Assembly: GCA_947479055.1 (NCBI GenBank)
Contig: CANJYE010000027.1
Coordinates: forward strand, 1 to 40,715
DNA: 40,715 nucleotides
Source: Erythrobacteraceae bacterium
GTDB lineage: Bacteria > Pseudomonadota > Alphaproteobacteria > Sphingomonadales > Sphingomonadaceae
Direction: 5' to 3'
A model generated the notes under the pieces. It was not told where the DNA came from. It saw only the letters and a list, made by a program, of their open reading frames with translations, and did not search any database. The position numbers and the translations under genes are program-made. This document shows, piece by piece, positions 7,672-15,702 of this stretch (its first letter is position 1; the number at the start of each line of letters is the position of its first letter).

Positions 7672-8016
7672 ATGAAAGCCACGATCTGGCACAACCCCGC
7701 TTGCAGCAAGTCCCGCCAGGCACTGGAACTGCTGGAGGCCACCCCCGGCGTGGACGTGGAAGTGGTGCTCTATCTCAAGACCCCGCCCAGCGCGGAAAAG
7801 CTCGCCCAGCTCTATCGCGATGCCGGAATGGCCGCGCGCGAAGGGCTGCGCACCAGCGGCACCGATGCGACCGAGCGCGGGCTGACCACGGCCGACGATG
7901 CCACCGTGACCGCCGCCATGGCCGCCGACCCGAAGCTGATCGAACGGCCGCTGGTCGAAACCGGAAAAGGCGTGCGGCTGGGCCGTCCGCCTGAGCGGAT
8001 TCGCGAGATCCTGTAA
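7672..8016 (+). CDS. arsC: ArsC/Spx-family (glutaredoxin-dependent) arsenate-reductase-like protein
   Basis: A 114-residue thioredoxin-fold protein of the ArsC family. The N-terminus reads KATIWHNPACSKSRQALELL with the catalytic Cys11, and the C-terminal LIERPLV segment is the usual substrate-binding arginine loop. Classical ArsC reduces arsenate with glutathione and glutaredoxin. No arsenic transporter, arsB/acr3 or arsenic-type regulator is next to it, so the true substrate is uncertain. I prefer the ATG at 7672 because AAGGAG lies six bases upstream; an earlier ATG at 7657 overlaps the upstream stop but lacks that site. It is the last gene of the P450 operon, eleven bases after the iron-sulfur protein. 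Confidence 0.85.
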   Translation: MKATIWHNPACSKSRQALELLEATPGVDVEVVLYLKTPPSAEKLAQLYRDAGMAAREGLRTSGTDATERGLTTADDATVTAAMAADPKLIERPLVETGKGVRLGRPPERIREIL

Positions 8017-8139
8017 TGGGTCGATGCGCGGCCGCTCGCCGCAGGCGGCTTGCAATGGTCGCGCGAATTTGCGAACGCGCGTAATGCCTTCAGGTCCCCG
8101 CATTTGCTGGGGGCGCAATCTAGGGGACGGTAGAGCCTA

Positions 8140-8778
8140 ATGACCGGTAGCGGGATCACTCGCGAGCGCCAGGGCGCGACGCTGAAGCGCAACATACTGA
8201 CGGCTCTTGGCCCTTGGGGCGTGTTTTTCGAAGGTTTCCTGCGCCATCCGGTGATGGTCGGCTCGATCATCCCGTCCAGCCGCTTCACCATCGCCAGGAT
8301 GCTCGGCCCGGTGAACTGGGACGAATGCAAACTGTTTGTCGAATACGGGCCGGGCGTCGGCACCTTCTGCCGCCCGGTGCTGGAAAAGCTGCGCCGTGAC
8401 GGCGCGCTGATCGTGATCGACACTAATCCGCTCTATATCGACTATCTCAAGCGCACGATCACCGACAGTCGCTTCACCGCCGTGCTCGGCTCCGCCGCCG
8501 ACGTGGAGGAGATCATCCGTACGCATGGCCACGATCATGCCGATTATGTCCTGTCCGGCCTGCCGTTCTCGACCCTGCCCGACGGGATCGGCCCCGCCAT
8601 CGCCGAATCTACCCACCGCGTGCTGCGCCCGGGCGGGGCGTTCCTGGTCTACCAGTTCTCGGCCAAGGCGCGCGATTTCATGGCGAAGCACTTTGCCCGG
8701 ATCGACCAGGGTTTCGAGCTGTGGAACGTCCTGCCCTGCCAGCTGTTCTGGGGCTGGAAGGACGCGGAAGAGGGCTGA
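8140..8778 (+). CDS. Class I SAM methyltransferase, phospholipid N-methyltransferase-like
   Basis: A 212-residue protein with a Rossmann methyltransferase core. Motif I is LFVEYGPGVGTFCRPVLEKL (about residues 66-85), the acidic end of beta-2 is VIDTNP, and a PFSTLPD segment follows motif IV. The upstream FLRHPVMVGSIIPSSRF stretch is typical of the COG3963 phospholipid N-methyltransferase/PmtA group. That group makes mono- to trimethylated phosphatidylethanolamine at the membrane surface. The product could instead act on another substrate with the same fold. It starts 123 bases after the P450 operon. The gap contains only a weak 6 bp inverted repeat (CGCGCG arms) and no clear promoter. Confidence 0.78.
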   Translation: MTGSGITRERQGATLKRNILTALGPWGVFFEGFLRHPVMVGSIIPSSRFTIARMLGPVNWDECKLFVEYGPGVGTFCRPVLEKLRRDGALIVIDTNPLYIDYLKRTITDSRFTAVLGSAADVEEIIRTHGHDHADYVLSGLPFSTLPDGIGPAIAESTHRVLRPGGAFLVYQFSAKARDFMAKHFARIDQGFELWNVLPCQLFWGWKDAEEG

Positions 8779-8781
8779 ATT

Positions 8782-9597
8782 TCAGCGGAAAGTATCGGCG
8801 ATCGCTTCGGTCGAGGGGCCTGCCAACTGGCGGTGGGCTGCTGCCATGATCGCCACGAAATAGACCACCATCACCGCTCCGATCGCGCCCGAAATCGCGC
8901 CCTGCAAAGTCAGGCCCACCGTGCTGCTGCCCATCGCCAGAACTAGTACCAGCCCACTGAGGATGCCGACCAGCATCATCAGCACCAGGAAGGCGAACAG
9001 TACGAGGCAGTAGAACAGGAACAGCCGCAAGCTGTTGCCGCGTGTCAGCGCCCATGAGCGGGCGAGCGCCCGGATCGGCCCGCGGATGCCTTCGATCACC
9101 ATCACCGGCGCAACGAGGGACATCTTGGTCCAGACATAGGCCAGCACCGGCAGAACCATCATCGCCAGCACCACTGCGACAGGCACCGATCCTGTCGCGG
9201 CACCCAGTGCCACCAGAATTCCTGCTGCGAACATGATCCCGATCACGATCAGCAATTGCGCGCCGATATAGGGCAGCAGGCTGGCCGCGCCGGTCTTCAG
9301 CGCTTCTCCCACCGTCGGGCGGCGATCACTCAGCAGCGCAAGCAGGGCGAGCACGCCGATCGCCTGGGCAATCGCCACCAGCATCAGCAGCGGGGCCGAA
9401 TCGCCGTAATAGGTTGTAATCAGTTCCATATATTGCTGCGGTTTCAGCCCTTCTGCCGGCTCGGGCATAGGCGCGAAAATCTCCGTGGCGAAGGTTGGCA
9501 GGAAGAAGAATACCCCGGCGATGATCGCCAACACCTGCGCATTGGCGCGGACCATCCTGCTCGCTTCGCGCCAGGCCTCGTTCATGTCGAATGTCAT
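8782..9597 (-). CDS. Integral membrane protein of unknown function
   Basis: A 271-residue protein with about six hydrophobic segments. An N-terminal segment at residues 20-35 is followed by a soluble loop, then membrane helices at about 68-86, 105-130, 135-165, 190-225 and 230-255. It resembles the glycerophosphoryl-diester-phosphodiesterase membrane-domain family of alphaproteobacterial proteins, but no catalytic domain is attached. ATG at 9597 is chosen over an earlier in-frame start because GGGAG stands seven bases before it. It is convergent with the methyltransferase (three bases between stops) and divergent from lipB. No function can be assigned. Confidence 0.75.
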   Translation of the reverse strand: MTFDMNEAWREASRMVRANAQVLAIIAGVFFFLPTFATEIFAPMPEPAEGLKPQQYMELITTYYGDSAPLLMLVAIAQAIGVLALLALLSDRRPTVGEALKTGAASLLPYIGAQLLIVIGIMFAAGILVALGAATGSVPVAVVLAMMVLPVLAYVWTKMSLVAPVMVIEGIRGPIRALARSWALTRGNSLRLFLFYCLVLFAFLVLMMLVGILSGLVLVLAMGSSTVGLTLQGAISGAIGAVMVVYFVAIMAAAHRQLAGPSTEAIADTFR

Positions 9598-9670
9598 GGC
9601 GTTTCTCCCGAATGGTCCGGCGTGCTTGGCGCTTGATAAGCGCGGCGAATGGTTGCACGCAACAACGCAT

Positions 9671-10348
9671 ATGACGAGCGTCGCAAATGACCGGATCGAA
9701 TGGCGGATCAGCACCGCCCCCGTGCCCTATCGCCTTGCGCTGGAAGACATGACCACGCGCAACGCCGCGATCCATGAAGGCACGGCGGAAGAACTGATCT
9801 GGCTGCTGGAACATCCACCGGTCTACACCGCCGGGACCAGCGCAGTGGCGGGCGAATTGCTCGACCCGCGTTTCGAGGTGGTGGAGAGCGGGCGCGGCGG
9901 CCGCTACACCTATCACGGGCCGGGCCAGCGGGTCGGCTATATCCTGCTCGATTTGTCGCGCCGGGCCAAGGACGTGCGCTGCTTCGTCCATGCGCTGGAA
10001 GGCTGGGTGATCGCCACGCTCGGTGATTTCGGTGTGGAAAGCTGGCGCAGCGAAGGCCGCGTCGGCATCTGGACGCGCGACATCACCGGGGCCGAGGCCA
10101 AGATCGGCGCGATCGGCGTGCGGGTGCGGCGCTGGGTGACCATGCATGGGCTGTCGGTCAACCTCGCCCCGGACCTGTCGCATTTTTCCGGCATCGTCCC
10201 TTGCGGGATCGCCGATCTGGGCGTCACCAGCCTCGCCAGGCTGGGGATAGAGGTTGCGCCCGAGGCATGGGATCGGGCATTGATCGCGCGCAGCGGGGAA
10301 TTCCTTTCTGCGCTCGAAGCCCCGTCGGAGGAAGTTTGCCGCACATGA
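9671..10348 (+). CDS. lipB: Octanoyl-[acyl carrier protein]:protein N-octanoyltransferase
   Basis: A 225-residue LipB, which moves the octanoyl chain from acyl carrier protein to lipoyl domains, the first step of lipoate cofactor synthesis. The [12 protein letters not shown] motif (75-86) is present, and both catalytic residues are visible: Lys144 in [12 protein letters not shown] and Cys178 in GIVPCGI. Length is normal. ATG 9671 gives the family-size protein; the frame is open upstream into the promoter of the divergent membrane gene. No strong ribosome site is seen. lipA is not in the window. The lipoprotein gene overlaps its stop by four bases. Confidence 0.93.
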   Translation: MTSVANDRIEWRISTAPVPYRLALEDMTTRNAAIHEGTAEELIWLLEHPPVYTAGTSAVAGELLDPRFEVVESGRGGRYTYHGPGQRVGYILLDLSRRAKDVRCFVHALEGWVIATLGDFGVESWRSEGRVGIWTRDITGAEAKIGAIGVRVRRWVTMHGLSVNLAPDLSHFSGIVPCGIADLGVTSLARLGIEVAPEAWDRALIARSGEFLSALEAPSEEVCRT

Positions 10349-10668
10349 CCCGCCGCCTGCTGTCCGCCCTGCCCACCCTGATCATCCTTGGCCTGCTGTC
10401 AGGCTGCGGCGGCGATGCGAATTCCGACAAGCGCACCGCGACGGGCGAAGTGCTGTCCGGCACGATCAGCGATGACATGCTGCCGCTTGACACGGTCAAA
10501 TCGCAGGCCCCTCTGGCCGATCCCGGCGCGCACAAGGCGGCGAACGCTGCCGCCGCTGCCGAAGGCGATGCCACAGTGGCTGACGCCCCGGTCGAAGGCG
10601 CGGCTCCACCCGCCGCTCCGGCTCCCGCCGAAGGGGGCGAAGTGCCCAAGCCGGGATTCGGCAACTAG
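10345..10668 (+). CDS. Small hypothetical lipoprotein
   Basis: A 107-residue protein whose start overlaps the lipB stop (ATGA). The N-terminus is a lipoprotein signal: MTRR, a hydrophobic run, and the lipobox L18-S19-G20-C21. The mature part is low complexity, Ala/Pro-rich (about residues 70-100), and has no recognisable domain; it ends PKPGFGN. It is probably anchored in the inner or outer membrane after lipidation at Cys21. A palindromic repeat begins 35 bases after its stop. Function unknown. Confidence 0.65.
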   Translation: MTRRLLSALPTLIILGLLSGCGGDANSDKRTATGEVLSGTISDDMLPLDTVKSQAPLADPGAHKAANAAAAAEGDATVADAPVEGAAPPAAPAPAEGGEVPKPGFGN

Positions 10669-10702
10669 CTTCGCATTCAAATATCCGCTGGACCTATGGA
10701 CC

Positions 10703-10781
10703 CTAGTGGATTGATTTTGACATTTGCATCCCGCTAACCGGATAGCACGGTCGCAAATGTCAAAATCGTAAAATCCACTAG
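10703..10781. repeat. CTAG-ended palindromic repeat, copy A
   Basis: A 79 bp imperfect palindrome running from CTAGTGGATT to AATCCACTAG. The arms continue inward as ATTTTGACATTTGC and GCAAATGTCAAAAT around a 25-base loop. The arms are offset by one unpaired base on the left and five (CGTAA) on the right. It shares the ends, the GACATTTGCATCCC core and the one-sided bulge with copy B, but in opposite orientation. This is the layout of REP/BIME-type intergenic elements. It may also stop transcription of the lipB operon. Confidence 0.75.
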
Positions 10782-10794
10782 AATCATAAGATTG

Positions 10795-10871
10795 CTAGTG
10801 GTCCGAAGAGATTCTGACATTTGTCCACCACCTGGCCGATAGGGATGCAAATGTCAGAATCGGACCACTAG
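10795..10871. repeat. CTAG-ended palindromic repeat, copy B (inverted relative to A)
   Basis: A 77 bp imperfect palindrome running from CTAGTGGTCCG to CGGACCACTAG, with inner arms ATTCTGACATTTG and CAAATGTCAGAAT. The five-base bulge AAGAG is on the left arm, the mirror of copy A. Its right-hand CTAG contributes the TAG stop codon of the FecR-domain gene on the minus strand (10868-10870), so the repeat abuts or defines that gene's end. Copies A and B are separated by 13 bases, forming a BIME-like inverted pair. Confidence 0.75.
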
Positions 10872-12022
10872 CGCAGTGGGCTCTGTCCGCTCGGCGGAGG
10901 CTGCTTGCCCGCGGCAGGATCGACCGGAGGCGGATTGTCGCTTGCCACGGGCGGCGGGGCCGACTGGCTCGTCTGCGGCGGCGGTGCGGTGGTGGCCGGG
11001 GCTTTCTGCCCTACGGCGGTCCGCTGTCCGGGGCCTTGCGGCGTTTCGCGTTGTGGCGGCTGGCGGGTGTTGCCGCCGCGCGGTGGCGGGGAAGTGGGCA
11101 GGCCTATGCCGCCCGGGCCGTAATTGCCCCAGCCGCCGGGCGTGGAAGGCCCTTGCCCACCCGGCATCGCACCGGAGGGCAGCACCGGCAGGCCGACATC
11201 GCCGGGCGGACGCGTATGCGGGCGCGGTGGCGGAATGTAGGCGGCAGAGGGATTGTCCGGCGGCAGGATTGCTTTGCCCCGGGGCATGATCTGCCCACCC
11301 AAGCTGCCAAGGCCCGGGCGCGAGAGCGTGAACGGACCGATCGGCGGCATCCCCGGCGCGGGGACATAGGCGGCCAGCATCGGCCGGTCGAGCTCCACCG
11401 TCTGGCCGGCCGCCGTCACCGAAGCCGCGCCCACTTCCACCCCGCCGGTGGTGCGCGCACCGGGGCCACGCAACACGACCAGCGTGGCGGTTTCTGGATC
11501 GGACTGGACGTCGTTGCCGATCGCGCGTTCGCCCCTGGCGATGGCGACTGCCTCTTCTCCGACGATCGCATCGACCACCGTGCCGCGGATGCCGATCGAG
11601 GCTACCGGGGTAGTGATCGAGGAGTTGTGATCCTGACCGGATCGCCCCGACATGAAGCGGAACGCGCCCTTGGCCAGCGTGGCCGAGAACGAGCCGCCGC
11701 CCGCCGGGGCATAGACGAAGCGGTCGATCGTCAGCCGGGCGTTGGGGCCGACGGTGAAGGTCGATTTGTCCAGCAGCAGCGCCTGGAGGTGGCTCGCCGC
11801 GCCGGTCTGCACCTGATCGCCCATGGCGATCCGCTGGCGCAATCTGGCGGGCGCGGCCTGCGCCGCTCCCGTCTGCTTGATCCGCACATCCTTGACCACG
11901 GCAGCAGCAATGCCGACCACCTGCACGGCGGCAATCGCACTTGCCGCACCGGCCAGCACCAGCAGGCAGGCGGCAAGCAAGACCTGCGCGGGCTTCAGGC
12001 GCGCAATGATCCCGGCGCTCAT
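10868..12022 (-). CDS. FecR-domain protein with proline-rich C-terminus
   Basis: A 384-residue exported protein. An N-terminal hydrophobic segment (about residues 12-35) is a signal peptide or anchor. A FecR-like domain follows at about 35-150, seen in the pattern GDQVQTGAASHLQALLLDKSTFTVG and the TPVASIGIRGTVVDA segment. From about residue 225 the chain is low-complexity, rich in Pro, Gly and Gln. FecR domains occur in periplasmic anti-sigma sensors but also in standalone proteins; no sigma factor is nearby, so a classical FecI/FecR role is not supported. The ATG overlaps the upstream gene's stop by four bases. The stop codon lies inside palindromic repeat B, so the original C-terminus may have been altered. 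Confidence 0.75.
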   Translation of the reverse strand: MSAGIIARLKPAQVLLAACLLVLAGAASAIAAVQVVGIAAAVVKDVRIKQTGAAQAAPARLRQRIAMGDQVQTGAASHLQALLLDKSTFTVGPNARLTIDRFVYAPAGGGSFSATLAKGAFRFMSGRSGQDHNSSITTPVASIGIRGTVVDAIVGEEAVAIARGERAIGNDVQSDPETATLVVLRGPGARTTGGVEVGAASVTAAGQTVELDRPMLAAYVPAPGMPPIGPFTLSRPGLGSLGGQIMPRGKAILPPDNPSAAYIPPPRPHTRPPGDVGLPVLPSGAMPGGQGPSTPGGWGNYGPGGIGLPTSPPPRGGNTRQPPQRETPQGPGQRTAVGQKAPATTAPPPQTSQSAPPPVASDNPPPVDPAAGKQPPPSGQSPLR

Positions 12023-12420
12023 GGCTTGTTCTCCGGCGCGGGGGTGACGCGCATGGCATTGCAAGGCTTCACCGCCTCGGTCCATTGGTCCTGCGAAAGT
12101 TCGTGCCCGCGCAGATCGTCGAACTCCACCATCGAGCCGGGCAGGTCGTCGATTCGGCACGGCACGCTGGCATGCAGCAGCCGCGCCTCGTCATTGTCCG
12201 GGTTGTTGAGAACCAGCCGCTCCAGCGTCGACAACGCATCGAGCAATTGACCTGCGTCGATCTGATCGCGGGCAAGGGCGAGGCCGCTCGCGGCCTTGTC
12301 GGTCGCCTGTGAAAGGGCATCGAGCGGGGCGGCCGGATCGGCGGCATGGACCGGCACCGCGATCAGCAGCAATCCCGCCGCCCCCGCGCCCACAATGGTT
12401 CGGACTGCCATCAGGCCCAT
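12019..12420 (-). CDS. Secreted TPR-like protein paired with the FecR protein
   Basis: A 133-residue protein with a signal peptide (cleavage probably after VHAAD, about residue 24). Its helical region has the pattern of a tetratricopeptide-like unit (GQLLDALSTLERLVLNNPDNDEA). Two cysteines are in the mature part. The ATG at 12420 has GGAG seven bases upstream; an internal ATG at 12411 is a weaker alternative. It is translationally coupled to the FecR-domain gene. The two are probably periplasmic partners. No function is known from sequence. Confidence 0.65.
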   Translation of the reverse strand: MGLMAVRTIVGAGAAGLLLIAVPVHAADPAAPLDALSQATDKAASGLALARDQIDAGQLLDALSTLERLVLNNPDNDEARLLHASVPCRIDDLPGSMVEFDDLRGHELSQDQWTEAVKPCNAMRVTPAPENKP

Positions 12421-12558
12421 CAAGCTCTCCTCTCGAACCGGCAGGATTGCGCCGGAGCGGACAGAGAGAATAGCACCGTTCGCGGCCGCCACAAACGGTC
12501 ATACTGGCTGGCACCATCCGTCTCGACAAGCCCGCCTGCCCGTCCCATAAGTTCACGC

Positions 12559-13431
12559 ATGGAAGCACCAACCCAGCCCTGGCCAACCGGCAAGGCCGAA
12601 CAACTCGAACCGCTGGTCCAGCGCGTTCTCGCCCCCAACCCCTCGCCGTTCACATTCACCGGCACCGAAACCTATATCGTCGGTGGCGGGGATGAAGTGG
12701 CGGTAATCGACCCCGGCCCGATGGAGCCGGACCATGTCGAAGCGCTGGTTTCGATCATCGGTTCCCGCAAGGTCACCGCGATCTGCTGCACCCACACCCA
12801 TTTCGACCATTCCCCCGCCGCCGCGCCGCTGAAGCAACGGACCGGGGCGGCGATCATCGGCTGCGAACCGCTGGTGCTGAAGGTCGAAGGGTTCCGGCTC
12901 GATGCGGCATTCGATCCTTCCTATACCCCCGACCGCGTGCTGACCCATGGCGAAAGCATTTCGGGCCCGGACTGGACGCTGACCGCCATAGCCACCCCCG
13001 GCCATGCCTCCAATCACCTGTGCTACGCGCTGGAAGAAACCGGCGCGCTGTTCACCGGCGATCATGTGATGGGCTGGTCGACCAGCGTCATCGCGCTGCC
13101 TGATGGTGATATGCAGGATTACATGGACTCGCTCCAGCTGCTCTATGAACGGACCGACCGGGTCTATTACCCGGCCCATGGCGCGGCAGTGGACAATCCG
13201 CAGCAACTGGTGCGCGGCATGATCGGCCATCGCCGCCAGCGCGAACGGCAGGTGCTCAAACAGCTCGAAGCCGGCCCGCAAACCATCCTGGCGATGGTGC
13301 CGGACATGTACAAGGGCATCGATCCGGTGCTGTTCCCGGCGGCGGGAATGTCGGTCAGGGCCCATCTGGTCGATCTGGAAAAGCGCGGCGCGGTGCGCTG
13401 CGCGGGCGATGTCTGGCAACTGGCGGGCTAA
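12559..13431 (+). CDS. Metallo-beta-lactamase-fold hydrolase, LACTB2-like
   Basis: A 290-residue metallo-beta-lactamase-fold protein with a full ligand set: THTHFDHS (HxHxDH), PGHAS, the aspartate of FTGDHVMGW, and the histidine of YPAHG. A C-terminal winged-helix-like extension (after about residue 225, with RRQRERQVL and DLEKRGAVR) is characteristic of the LACTB2/RNase-Z-related hydrolases. Substrates in the family range from RNA to acyl-thioesters, so none is assigned. The ATG at 12559 gives the natural N-terminus; the frame is open further upstream across the divergent promoter region. It is divergent from the FecR operon and followed by a membrane protein gene. Confidence 0.8.
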   Translation: MEAPTQPWPTGKAEQLEPLVQRVLAPNPSPFTFTGTETYIVGGGDEVAVIDPGPMEPDHVEALVSIIGSRKVTAICCTHTHFDHSPAAAPLKQRTGAAIIGCEPLVLKVEGFRLDAAFDPSYTPDRVLTHGESISGPDWTLTAIATPGHASNHLCYALEETGALFTGDHVMGWSTSVIALPDGDMQDYMDSLQLLYERTDRVYYPAHGAAVDNPQQLVRGMIGHRRQRERQVLKQLEAGPQTILAMVPDMYKGIDPVLFPAAGMSVRAHLVDLEKRGAVRCAGDVWQLAG

Positions 13432-13490
13432 TTCGGTTGCGGCTATAAGGATACCACTCCGTCAGGGGCCAGTCAGGCGGGAGAATGACC

Positions 13491-14207
13491 ATGGCGACAG
13501 CATCCGATCGGTACCTTGCAGACCAGCGTTTCTTTCTGCGCATGGCAGTGGGCCTTGCGCTGTTCATTGTCTTCGGCTTCGCCCAGTTCGCGGCGCGCGG
13601 GCTGGTCGATCTGATGGCAGTGCCGGTCTGGGTCCATCTCCATGCCCTCGTTTTCGTCAGCTGGCTGGTGTTGTTTGCAACCCAGAACTACCTCGCCGCC
13701 ACCGGATCGCTCGCGCTGCACCGTCGGCTCGGCTGGCTGGCCGTGGCAGTGGCCGCGACGATGGTGGTGCTCGGCAGCTACACCGGGATCATGGCGATCG
13801 AGCTGCACCGCCAGCCTCCCTTCTTCACCCCGTCCTATTTCCTCGCGCTGACGCAGGTCGAATCCGTCCTGTTCGGCGCGATCGTGGCGGCGGCGATCGT
13901 CTGGCGGCGGGAGACGGAATGGCACCGGCGACTGATGCTGACCGCCACCGTGCTGCTGATGGAGCCGGCGCTTGGCCGCCTTCTGCCGATGCCGCTGACC
14001 GGCGGGGAAGCGGGCGAGTGGCTTTCCTGCCTGATCCAGCTGGGTGTGCTGGGCATCGTCCTGCGCCATGATATCAGGACCCGCGGCGCGGCCCATCCGG
14101 CGCTGCTGGCCGGGATGGCGCTGGTGGTGCTGTCCCATGGCACGGTCTCGCTGCTGGCCCATGCGCCGCCGGTGATCGCGCTGGCGGGCAGCATCGCCGG
14201 CAACTGA
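13491..14207 (+). CDS. Multi-spanning membrane protein, unknown
   Basis: A 238-residue protein with about seven hydrophobic segments, starting with helices near residues 18-38 and 45-68. Conserved-looking histidines occur in VWVHLHALVFVSW and ALHRRLGW, and near LSHGTVSLLAH. The histidine-in-helix pattern recalls small heme- or quinone-associated membrane proteins, but I do not recognise the family. ATG 13491 is preferred to ATG 13485 because GGAG lies seven bases before it and only one base before the earlier one. It stands alone on the plus strand between the metallo-hydrolase and nadA. Confidence 0.7.
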   Translation: MATASDRYLADQRFFLRMAVGLALFIVFGFAQFAARGLVDLMAVPVWVHLHALVFVSWLVLFATQNYLAATGSLALHRRLGWLAVAVAATMVVLGSYTGIMAIELHRQPPFFTPSYFLALTQVESVLFGAIVAAAIVWRRETEWHRRLMLTATVLLMEPALGRLLPMPLTGGEAGEWLSCLIQLGVLGIVLRHDIRTRGAAHPALLAGMALVVLSHGTVSLLAHAPPVIALAGSIAGN

Positions 14208-14278
14208 CGCTGCGCCTTCTGCGTGCTTCCTCCCCCGGCAAACTGGGGCTAGGGGTAGGGCAGCCCATATAACAGCCA

Positions 14279-15313
14279 ATGGAACCTGCCATGACCAGCC
14301 AGCCCGCCAGCCTTGCCGGCCTCGACATCCGCGCCGAGATCGAGCGGCTGCGGAAAGAGCGCAAGGCCGTGATCCTGGCGCATTACTACCAGAGCCCGGA
14401 AATCCAGGACCTCGCCGATTTCGTCGGCGACAGCCTCGAACTGTCGCGCAAGGCGGCGGCAACCGACGCGGAAGTGATCGCGTTCTGCGGGGTCAAGTTC
14501 ATGGCGGAAACGGCCAAGATCCTCTCTCCGCAAAAGATCGTGGTGCTGCCCGACATGGAGGCCGGGTGCAGCCTGGAAGATTCCTGCCCGCCCGAAAAAT
14601 TCAGGGCCTTCCGCGCCCGCCACCCCGATCACATCGCGCTGACCTACATCAACTGCTCGACCGAGGTGAAGGCATTGAGCGACATCATCGTCACTTCCTC
14701 CAGCGCCGAGACGATCCTCGCCCAGATCCCGCCCGAACAGAAGATCATCTTCGGCCCCGATCGGCACCTTGGCGGCTATCTTGCCCGCAAGTTCAACCGC
14801 CCGATGCTGCTGTGGCCGGGCGTGTGCATCGTCCACGAGGCGTTCAGCGAAACCGAGCTGCTGAAGCTCAAGGCGCAGCACCCCGGCGCGCCGGTGGCGG
14901 CCCACCCGGAATGCCCGCCCGCGATTATCGACCACGCGGACTATGTCGGCTCGACCAGCGGCATCCTGAACTTCGCCAAGGACTTCCCGGGCGACACGCT
15001 GATCGTGGCGACTGAGCCGCACATCATCCACCAGATGGAAAAGACCCTGCCCGACAAGCACTTCATCGGCGCGCCGGGCGCGGACGGCAACTGCAACTGC
15101 AACATCTGCCCCTACATGGCGCTCAACACGCTGGAAAAACTGTATGTCGCGCTGAGGGATTTGCAACCGCGGATCGAGATCGAGGAGGGCCTGCGGCTGG
15201 CGGCCAAGAAATCGCTCGACCGGATGCTGGAGATGGCTGGCGGGACGGTCGGCAAGGGGGATTTGGGGGGGGCGGTGATGCTTTCGCGGCAGATGCTTGG
15301 CAGTAATCGCTAA
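14279..15313 (+). CDS. nadA: Quinolinate synthase
   Basis: A 344-residue NadA, which condenses iminoaspartate with dihydroxyacetone phosphate to quinolinate in de novo NAD synthesis. It needs a [4Fe-4S] cluster held by three cysteines, here most likely Cys126 (YINCS), Cys212 (HPECPP) and Cys277 (NICPYM). Other hallmarks are AHYYQSPEIQDLADFVGDS and the EPHIIHQM segment. An internal ATG at 14291 is a possible alternative start. nadB and nadC are not next to it. No NadQ or NiaR-type operator could be recognised upstream. Confidence 0.95.
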   Translation: MEPAMTSQPASLAGLDIRAEIERLRKERKAVILAHYYQSPEIQDLADFVGDSLELSRKAAATDAEVIAFCGVKFMAETAKILSPQKIVVLPDMEAGCSLEDSCPPEKFRAFRARHPDHIALTYINCSTEVKALSDIIVTSSSAETILAQIPPEQKIIFGPDRHLGGYLARKFNRPMLLWPGVCIVHEAFSETELLKLKAQHPGAPVAAHPECPPAIIDHADYVGSTSGILNFAKDFPGDTLIVATEPHIIHQMEKTLPDKHFIGAPGADGNCNCNICPYMALNTLEKLYVALRDLQPRIEIEEGLRLAAKKSLDRMLEMAGGTVGKGDLGGAVMLSRQMLGSNR

Positions 15314-15360
15314 GAGAATGCCCCATTGGTTGCAGTCCCATTCTCCGCTAGGCCTGACCC

Positions 15361-15702
15361 ATGGCCAAAGCTGATCGCCTTGAACGTCTGGACGCGCGTC
15401 GAGTGGAGCTGGAAGCGGACTATCTGACTGCGCTGACCGGCGCGCTCGGGAAAGCCGCCGCCGGTTCATGGGGCCTGTTCGGCCACAACGGCAAGGACCG
15501 GGCGGCCACGAGCAAATGGGCGCCCATTGTCGAGGAATTGTGCGACATGGGCCGCGAGATCGAGCGGATGCGCGATGATCTGGCGATGGAGCCGTTCGGT
15601 CTGCACCGCGAATTCGAGGCTTCGCGCGGGCCGGTGTCCCCCACCGCGCCCGGCGAGCCGAAGCAGGCGCGGGCATGGCTCGACCGGCTGGGTAAGGCCT
15701 AG
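15361..15702 (+). CDS. Hypothetical protein, charged helical
   Basis: A 113-residue soluble protein, strongly charged and predicted helical at residues 1-35 and 55-75 ([19 protein letters not shown] and [19 protein letters not shown]). A Gly-rich turn near residues 34-45 contains [10 protein letters not shown]. It has no signal peptide or membrane segment and I recognise no domain. The stop TAG shares the palindrome CTAG with the stop of the convergent pseudouridine synthase gene, so the two coding regions overlap by four bases. Confidence 0.6.
   Translation: MAKADRLERLDARRVELEADYLTALTGALGKAAAGSWGLFGHNGKDRAATSKWAPIVEELCDMGREIERMRDDLAMEPFGLHREFEASRGPVSPTAPGEPKQARAWLDRLGKA

Noticed and set aside
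7672-8016. An arsenic resistance locus
   Set aside because: An ArsC-like gene is present, and an ArsR-family gene lies 6 kb away, but there is no arsenite exporter and the two genes are in unrelated operons.
12476-12500. Short inverted repeat ACCGTT / AACGGT in the gap between the FecR operon and the metallo-hydrolase
   Set aside because: Only six bases per arm at 13-base spacing, expected by chance; no matching site elsewhere in the window.
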